Source: Ryuthela nishihirai (Eukaryota; Arthropoda; Arachnida; Araneae; Heptathelidae). Taken from it: DNA of 64,000 bases. Each line of letters starts with the position of its first letter. Position 1 is the stretch's first letter. Shown here one piece after another: positions 58,405 through 64,000 of this stretch. A model generated the notes under the pieces. It saw only the letters and a list, made by a program, of their open reading frames with translations. It was not told the origin of the DNA and ran no database searches. The position numbers and the translations under genes are program-made. The stretch lies in NCBI GenBank assembly GCA_038380435.1, contig JAWZYU010000028.1:43087095-43151094 (forward strand), in the 5' to 3' direction.

Positions 58405-58441
58405 GAAAAAAAGGAAAAGACCAGGAAGGAGCGAAGAAAAG
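58405..58441 (+). CDS. Putative small Lys-rich exon
   Basis: Seen: acceptor TTTTATTTAG and donor AAG|gtaaat enclose 37 bases. In the phase left by 52717-52762 they read GKKGKDQEGAKK, which looks like a basic linker or nuclear localisation stretch. The segment ends 100 bases before the LTR retrotransposon at 58542. It rests on splice sites and phase only. Confidence 0.4.
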
Positions 58442-58541
58442 GTAAATTTTCTTGTCAAAAATTATATTTTTTGTTTTCTGCATGTAAGAGTTGCAATAAC
58501 GTGTTTTTCCTGGTGTATTGTAATGCTAACTTTTGAAATAT

Positions 58542-59180
58542 TGTTACGACAGAAGAATCTGGCAACCGAAAGCAAAGTTTCAGCCAACGAATAAGAACTT
58601 TGGGAGAATTTGGAGAAGAAGAGTGGAGCGTTAACGGTCGTTGTATTGTAACGGTCGTTGTGTATTGTAACGGTCGGTGAGTTCGAAAATGGACGGTGAG
58701 CTGTTCTGAGACAGTGCGCGTAAGTATCAAGAAGTAACTTGATGTGTTGTGTATACGCGGAAGGATAAAAGTGGGATCTTTTATCGTTAAGTATCAAGAA
58801 GTAACTTGATGTGTTGTGTATACGCGGAAGTATAAAAGTGGGAACTTTTATGGCTAACTTCGAATGTCTACACGGACTGTCTTTTTGTTCGGCTAGTGTG
58901 TGAAAAGTTATTAGCACAGGACGAGAATTGGTTTACGAGTGAAGATCTTCGGGTGACCTGGTAAATCAAGTAAAAGGTAGTATTTAGTAAAATACACAGA
59001 GCTGATATTGTGTGCTCTACGCAGGAAGATTGATGACTTGTGCATGTTAATAGTTGATTTGTTAATAAGATACTTCATCCATATTTCCTTTGTAACAATT
59101 TACCTTGTATTGAATTTGGTTTTGAAATATAGCTTTTAATACTCACGCTCAGCGGCTATCCATTTTTGTGATCCGCAACA
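58542..59180 (+). repeat. 5' LTR of the thymidine phosphorylase element
   Basis: The 639-bp LTR is bounded by TG and CA. The first 80 bases contain a short repeat based on ACGGTCGTTGT and ACGGTCG. It looks identical along its length to 62079-62717; the antisense open frames of the two copies translate identically. Base composition is richer in CpG than the surrounding intron, another sign of youth. Confidence 0.95.
58722..58855 (+). promoter_or_regulatory. Duplicated promoter-like block in U3 of the 5' LTR
   Basis: Two direct copies of a 67-bp unit (58722-58788 and 58789-58855) each begin AAGTATCAAGAAGTAACTTG. Each ends with an A/T-rich core, GGATAAAAG in the first and GTATAAAAG in the second (near 58764 and 58830). 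The second is a good TATA box. Duplicated enhancer or promoter units are common in LTRs. The same pair occurs in the 3' LTR at 62259-62392. Confidence 0.6.
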
Positions 59181-59182
59181 TT

Positions 59183-59200
59183 TGGTGTCAGAAGTGGGAT
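59183..59200 (+). other. Primer-binding site, tRNA-Leu type
   Basis: TGGTGTCAGAAGTGGGAT begins two bases after the 5' LTR. It is complementary to the usual 3' end of many animal leucine tRNAs (CCCACTTCTGACA plus CCA). The old Gypsy has a related but mutated site just inside its 5' LTR. Confidence 0.75.
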
Positions 59201-59210
59201 AATTTATTGA

Positions 59211-62171
59211 ATGCCGTTAACTAGAAGTATGGATGAATTGGTAAAGTTGTTGAATGACATTAAAAGTCAAAATAATGATATGAAAGCCGAAATAGCGACA
59301 CAAAATAGTACATTGGATGAAATGATAGCCGCAATGGCCGCACAAAATAATGAGTTGAGGACTGAGATAGTTTCTCAAAAAGATGACTTGAAAGCCGAAA
59401 TGGCCGCACAAAATAATGAGTTGAGAACGGAGATAGTTTCTCAAAAAGATGATTTGAAAGCCGAAATAGCCGCACAAAATACTGAGATGAGAGCTGAAGT
59501 GGCTTCTCGAGTTGGTAAGATTATTGATCACTTCAAGGATCATAAAACCGAACTCAATAGACAATGCAATAGTTTAAATGTTGAATTTGTCAGTGAAAAA
59601 GATGATCTTGATAGTGTTAAGTTAGATTGTAAACATGGAAAAGAAAAAGAGAAAGGCAACGCATATAAAAATGTGGATCTGCTACTGGAAATCAAGAATT
59701 GTAGAGATAGCGCAGATGATGCCTTTGACCACGCAACTACTGGTAATGCATGGCAGAGTGTCTATGTCGCTGGTGACATGTCTAGGAACTGTGAAGAACA
59801 ATCACACAGATCAGAGAGCTGTGAGACTATACAGTACGCTTTGCACTTCAAAATACCTAGGTATACAAGTCTGGCACGATCTGAAGAGAGATCCACACGA
59901 AAGGTATTCTATTCCTCGCCGTCAGCAAAATGTGTCATGGACATTTATCGCAAAGGCAGAGTAACGAGTGGTAATGAGGGGGAACGAAACAGAGTTTACG
60001 TTTCGCAGAGTGGTCCGAGTAAAGAAGAGGCGTCCATTCATCATAGATACAAAGTGCCATTCGACGTTACTGGGGAAGTCGGAGAGATTTTTCCGAAACA
60101 TATAGCCACACTCGAATCGTTTATAGAAAGTGGGGATTTAAGGAAGAGGAATTCCGAAGAATGGCTTAGAAGCATAACAGGTAATGCTGGTAAAGGAGCT
60201 TCAGGCAGAGACAGTACTTCAAAGACTGACTTAGATATTCCTTTTTCTATGAGTAATAAATTGTGCTCGGATAACAGTAACTTTCTGGATGAAACTAAGC
60301 CTCAGAGTTACGATCAGAGAGAAGTGAAGCCCTCAGATAATCTCAACGTAGCCATGCTGAATTTCTTTTCTGAACAGTCAATGCGCAGATTTGGACATTA
60401 TAACCATTTAGATTATAAGGATATAGAAAAGTTTTATCACGACTACAAGAGCTCTAAAGTGGACAATATCATGTTACAGAACTCGTCGCTGATCTCCAGA
60501 ATGAACAATTTGGCAATCATGACTGATATTTCCCTGGCTAATTACAATGAGAGCTCCAAGAAAGTGAATTCCGAAGAAACAGCAACTATGACCTCCTCGG
60601 GTCATGTGTTTTGCTGGAGACCCGAGTGGCGCCATCGGATGGTAGATGAAAACAGCACAGGAGGTGTCGGCAACAAAGTGAGTCTTGTCTTGGCTCCTGC
60701 ACTTGCTGCTTTAGGTCTCAAGGTCCCTATGATCTCCGGTCGTGCTCTCCAATTGACGGGAGATACTCTGTACAAATTGGAATCCATCCCTGGCTTCACA
60801 GTCGACTGCACTAAAGATAAAATCGAGCAGATGATGGAAGACGTCGGATGCTGCATCGTAGGACAGACAGTGGAGCTGGTGCCAACAGATAAGGAGATTT
60901 ACCGCTGCAAGGATCTGACGGCTACCGTAGATAGCGTTCCTCTAATGAGATGCTCAATTGTGTCCAAAAAGCTGGCTGAAGGAGTGTGCGCTTTGGCTTA
61001 TGATGTTGAATTCGGAAAAGGAGCTATTGATCTCATCAGTACAGAAGACGCTGTTGATTTAGTTAAGAAAATGGTTGCAGCATCACAAGCTCGTGGAATG
61101 AAGAGTTCAGCTGTTATCAGCAACATGGATTCACTTCTTAAAAACTCTGTTGACAACTCTCTGGAAGTGATGGAAGCTGTTCAGTGTTTCCTTGGTAACG
61201 GATCCTTGGAACTGCAAGAGCTCGTCGAAGAGTTAGGAGGAGAACTTATGCGTTTGGTGAACATTGTGGATAATAGGGTAGATGAAGCATCACGTGTCTG
61301 CAAGGTTCTGCATAACGGCAATGCTTTGAACAAGTTTCGTAACATGTTAATAGAACAAGGAGTATCTGAAGATGTTGCAAGCTGGCTATGTGAAGGTAAA
61401 ACAGAAAAAATATTGCTAGCAGCCCGACACATCACTGATTTCATTTATACAGGAGAAACAGGTAAGGTTGTCGGATTAGAAGCTGCAGTTCTAGCAAGAG
61501 TATGGAAGGAGGAGATGGACCGAAGCGCTAAAAAGAATTATGGAGCTGATGTTATATTTGTGAAGCACCTTGGGGATCAAATTGAATCAGGTGAAATATG
61601 GCTGAAGGTTCATCACGACAGTTCTGAATTAAGTGAAAGTCAACTGACAAAAGGGTCAGACTGGAGGATGAAACTCCTCCCTAGATTTTATGTCACTAAT
61701 GACTTTCATTCCTTGTTACTGTTGATAGAAGTAAAAATCCAAAGAAGAAAACTTTCGACAAAGAAGAAAACTTTTTACAGGTTTTGCACGAAAACTCTTA
61801 GTCGATTCTTCTCCCTGCGGAGACATAAACGTGTTCACAAGGGCTATAGGCCTTACACGTATTATATTTGTGGACGAGGCTTCAGTCAGAAAAGAAATCT
61901 ACGTCATAATGAGATTCGCTTTCATTTTGACACAGACGTGGTATATCGCATTCGTCGACGTCCAGCTACAAAGTGCAAGGTGGTTCACGTGGATCGTTTG
62001 GCTCCGTTTCATCGAAGAACTGAAGAAGCTTTGGAATCCAGAATTGTTCGGGACGAACAAGACCTAGGAAGGGGGCAGTGTTACGACAGAAGAATCTGGC
62101 AACCGAAAGCAAAGTTTCAGCCAACGAATAAGAACTTTGGGAGAATTTGGAGAAGAAGAGTGGAGCGTTAA
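59211..62171 (+). CDS. Chimeric 986-aa ORF: Gag-like start, thymidine phosphorylase-like domain, zinc-finger remnant, integrase tail
   Basis: Seen: residues 1-140 match the Gag start of the Gypsy at 42-48 kb and contain tandem 22-residue units (from residue 42) typical of coiled coil. Residues about 140-455 are unrecognised, Ser/Lys/Asp-rich and without Cys-His knuckles. Residues about 457-818 follow thymidine phosphorylase from the STGGVG phosphate loop (482-487) through KVPMISG, KLESIPGF, CCIVGQ and TATVDS to the C-terminal domain. The family's N-terminal helical domain is missing. By E. coli numbering Lys84, His85 and Arg171 are replaced by Glu480, Asn481 and Lys567; Ser186 and Lys190 are kept (Ser582, Lys586). 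Residues 855-905 are two C2H2 fingers, each with its first Cys changed to Tyr (856, 884). Residues 909-946 are a Gypsy integrase end (VVYRIRRRP, VVHVDRLAPF). The last 30 residues read into the 3' LTR. Inference: a captured, intronless host sequence, probably inactive as an enzyme. Confidence 0.9.
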   Translation: MPLTRSMDELVKLLNDIKSQNNDMKAEIATQNSTLDEMIAAMAAQNNELRTEIVSQKDDLKAEMAAQNNELRTEIVSQKDDLKAEIAAQNTEMRAEVASRVGKIIDHFKDHKTELNRQCNSLNVEFVSEKDDLDSVKLDCKHGKEKEKGNAYKNVDLLLEIKNCRDSADDAFDHATTGNAWQSVYVAGDMSRNCEEQSHRSESCETIQYALHFKIPRYTSLARSEERSTRKVFYSSPSAKCVMDIYRKGRVTSGNEGERNRVYVSQSGPSKEEASIHHRYKVPFDVTGEVGEIFPKHIATLESFIESGDLRKRNSEEWLRSITGNAGKGASGRDSTSKTDLDIPFSMSNKLCSDNSNFLDETKPQSYDQREVKPSDNLNVAMLNFFSEQSMRRFGHYNHLDYKDIEKFYHDYKSSKVDNIMLQNSSLISRMNNLAIMTDISLANYNESSKKVNSEETATMTSSGHVFCWRPEWRHRMVDENSTGGVGNKVSLVLAPALAALGLKVPMISGRALQLTGDTLYKLESIPGFTVDCTKDKIEQMMEDVGCCIVGQTVELVPTDKEIYRCKDLTATVDSVPLMRCSIVSKKLAEGVCALAYDVEFGKGAIDLISTEDAVDLVKKMVAASQARGMKSSAVISNMDSLLKNSVDNSLEVMEAVQCFLGNGSLELQELVEELGGELMRLVNIVDNRVDEASRVCKVLHNGNALNKFRNMLIEQGVSEDVASWLCEGKTEKILLAARHITDFIYTGETGKVVGLEAAVLARVWKEEMDRSAKKNYGADVIFVKHLGDQIESGEIWLKVHHDSSELSESQLTKGSDWRMKLLPRFYVTNDFHSLLLLIEVKIQRRKLSTKKKTFYRFCTKTLSRFFSLRRHKRVHKGYRPYTYYICGRGFSQKRNLRHNEIRFHFDTDVVYRIRRRPATKCKVVHVDRLAPFHRRTEEALESRIVRDEQDLGRGQCYDRRIWQPKAKFQPTNKNFGRIWRRRVER
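62064..62078 (+). other. Polypurine tract of the thymidine phosphorylase element
   Basis: AGGAAGGGGGCAG directly precedes the TGTTACG start of the 3' LTR. The old Gypsy has GAGGGGGCAG in the same position (minus strand), which supports common descent. Confidence 0.7.
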
Positions 62172-62717
62172 CGGTCGTTGTATTGTAACGGTCGTTGTGT
62201 ATTGTAACGGTCGGTGAGTTCGAAAATGGACGGTGAGCTGTTCTGAGACAGTGCGCGTAAGTATCAAGAAGTAACTTGATGTGTTGTGTATACGCGGAAG
62301 GATAAAAGTGGGATCTTTTATCGTTAAGTATCAAGAAGTAACTTGATGTGTTGTGTATACGCGGAAGTATAAAAGTGGGAACTTTTATGGCTAACTTCGA
62401 ATGTCTACACGGACTGTCTTTTTGTTCGGCTAGTGTGTGAAAAGTTATTAGCACAGGACGAGAATTGGTTTACGAGTGAAGATCTTCGGGTGACCTGGTA
62501 AATCAAGTAAAAGGTAGTATTTAGTAAAATACACAGAGCTGATATTGTGTGCTCTACGCAGGAAGATTGATGACTTGTGCATGTTAATAGTTGATTTGTT
62601 AATAAGATACTTCATCCATATTTCCTTTGTAACAATTTACCTTGTATTGAATTTGGTTTTGAAATATAGCTTTTAATACTCACGCTCAGCGGCTATCCAT
62701 TTTTGTGATCCGCAACA
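62079..62717 (+). repeat. 3' LTR of the thymidine phosphorylase element
   Basis: Second 639-bp LTR, TGTTACG to GCAACA, followed by the 4-bp duplication ATAT. I found no difference from the 5' LTR by eye. The end of the 986-codon ORF overlaps its first 93 bases. Confidence 0.95.
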
Positions 62718-63010
62718 ATATATTGATTAGAAAATAATACATATTGAATATTAATTATTAACAATTAAGTTAAATTTCATGAATATCAAAAAGTACACAC
62801 CAAAAATGTAACTAAATTGAATTATGTGTTTTGTCTTAAATTTTGTATTTTATAAGACAGGAAACAATTTGTAATTACTTAATGGGTACTATAAATTATA
62901 TAGCTAAACCCATATTGTTTGAATGAGAAGGCTAATTCGTTTTCACCTGTAACTTATCAAGGCTCACAAAGTGCTAGGTTTTTTTATAATGTGTAAATTT
63001 ATTTTAATCC

Positions 63011-64000
63011 CTAATCATCATTATCATCCTCAAGCAGCCATGGGCTACAGAGGTCCAACCAGATCACACAATTTAGTTCTCCAAGCATATCTGTCCTGAT
63101 CTGCATCTGACCACTGAACATCAATTCTAACAGTCCTGTTTGACAGTGTCTGCCCATTTCATCCTAGGTCTCCCCCTCTTTCTGAGGCTTTTAGGCACAT
63201 TGTTCATAACCCTATATGCTATTCTATAGTTATGCATACAGGTAACTGGCCAAACCAACAGAGTCTCTGCACAATATGCTATTCAAAGGAGGTTGATGAT
63301 TCCTTTCCCTAACCTCATCATTACTTACAAATTTGAACCACCTAATGCCCAAGATACTGTGTAAGTATCTAGAATTAAAATCACGTTTCCTGTTAGCTTG
63401 TTTAAAAATGATCCAAGTTTCATTACCATAACTAGAAAGAACCCAACAATTATAATCTAATTTTAGTCTTTTAGGTGTATATGCCTATTTCTCTACACTC
63501 TCCATAGATTCTTAAAAGTCCCAGCAGCAAATCCCTATTCGTCTATTAATCTCATGCTGCACATCACCAGTATCTGTTACATAACTCCCAAAATAATTAA
63601 ACTGTGACACCTGCTCAAGACTGCAACCATTCAGATTAACTGAATCACAACCTGCCTGACCAATTTTCATCACTTTAGTTTCATCTCTGTTTATAGCCAA
63701 ACCTACTCTACTACCAGTTTCATCAACAGCTCTAATGAAAGAGTTCATCTCATCAACATCATTTGCCAAAAGGGCTAAATCATCAGCATAATCTAAATCA
63801 GAAATTTTCGTATCTCCAGTTCATTTAAGGCCAAAATCTTTCCCTTGCAGTGAATTTCACATAACATAAATCAATAACCAAACTAAAGAGAAAAGGAGAC
63901 AAAATGCACCCTTGTCAAACATCAGAAGTAATGCTAAACCAATTGCTACAAGTCTTACCAACTCTCACACACAACTCAGTGTTATTATAGAGAGCTCTGA
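63011..64000 (-). mobile_element. Second copy of the RTE-like LINE, 3' part, truncated by the window end
   Basis: On the + strand it begins with an (ATC)n-like tail and CCTCAAGCAGCCATGGGCTA, exactly as at 33967, and stays alignable to the first copy up to position 64000. The longest open piece is 63769-63512 (GLAINRDETKVMKIGQ). Many substitutions, small indels and lost stops relative to copy one show that it is older and inactive. Confidence 0.88.

Larger units (their letters stand above)
58542..62717 (+). mobile_element. Young LTR retrotransposon carrying a thymidine phosphorylase-like ORF
   Basis: Seen: two 639-bp direct repeats that start TGTTACG and end GCAACA, flanked by ATAT on both sides (58538-58541 and 62718-62721). 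Inside are a primer-binding site, one 986-codon ORF and a purine-rich tract before the 3' LTR. No protease, reverse transcriptase, RNase H or integrase core is present, so the element is non-autonomous. Its primer-site region, Gag start, integrase end and polypurine tract match those of the decayed Gypsy at 42248-48158, which shows the family it came from. LTR sequences of the two elements differ. The visibly identical LTRs mean insertion was recent. Confidence 0.93.

Noticed and set aside
58455..58917. Minus-strand ORF of 151 codons, repeated at 61966-62454
   Set aside because: It is antisense to the LTRs, identical in both copies only because the LTRs are identical, and has no known motif.
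59217..59564. Minus-strand ORFs opposite the Gag-like repeats
   Set aside because: They are shadows of the repetitive coiled-coil coding sequence on the + strand.

Overview
This is an AT-rich, intron-rich, transposon-dense piece of animal genome, with no bacterial features. Short phase-compatible exons on the + strand are separated by introns of up to 20 kb or more. The intron space holds tRNA-derived SINEs, Tc1/mariner, hAT and TTAA-type DNA elements, RTE-like LINEs, a Penelope-like element and Ty3/Gypsy-type LTR retrotransposons. The mix suggests an invertebrate, perhaps an arthropod. I cannot assign a species.

Host gene: six + strand exons (6292-6392, 9464-9539, 20848-20891, 24215-24278, 28830-28886, 31103-31200) join in compatible phase. 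They encode the N-terminal acidic motif and most of an ELM2 domain of a MIER-family (mesoderm induction early response) co-repressor. Two more small exon-like segments (52717-52762, 58405-58441) continue in phase but lack MIER similarity. The SANT part is not seen and probably lies outside the window. The exon at 28830 needs a GA instead of a GT donor to match the family spacing.

Main discovery: 58542-62717 is a complete, very young LTR element. It has 639-bp LTRs that look identical, a 4-bp target duplication, a tRNA-Leu-type primer site and a polypurine tract. Its single intact 986-codon ORF is a chimera: a Gag-type coiled-coil start, an unrecognised middle, about 360 residues clearly related to cellular thymidine phosphorylase, a decayed pair of C2H2 zinc fingers, and the last residues of a Gypsy integrase. 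It appears to be a retrotransposon whose pol was replaced by captured cellular coding sequence. Key thymidine phosphorylase active-site residues are changed, yet the frame is open. A decayed full-length relative that still has gag and pol lies at 42248-48158 (minus strand). It shares the element's Gag start, primer-site region and integrase end.

Layout: 1-6.3 kb has SINEs, a palindromic foldback, a TTAA MITE and a mariner tail. 6.3-9.5 kb is the first MIER intron with a second foldback. 9.7-13.4 kb has a Tc1 relic split by a SINE, then a Penelope-like element. 14.6-20 kb is a cluster of SINEs, mariner and Tc1 relics and a SINE palindrome. 20-32 kb has four MIER exons, a hAT element with target duplications, a mariner relic and a nested foldback/TTAA-MITE/hAT stack. 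32-41 kb has SINEs, a nearly full-length RTE-like LINE and a perfect hAT MITE. 42-48 kb is the old Gypsy. 49-58 kb has Tc1 copies nested in one another with SINEs and a LINE fragment. 58.5-62.7 kb is the thymidine phosphorylase element. 63-64 kb is a second LINE copy running off the end.
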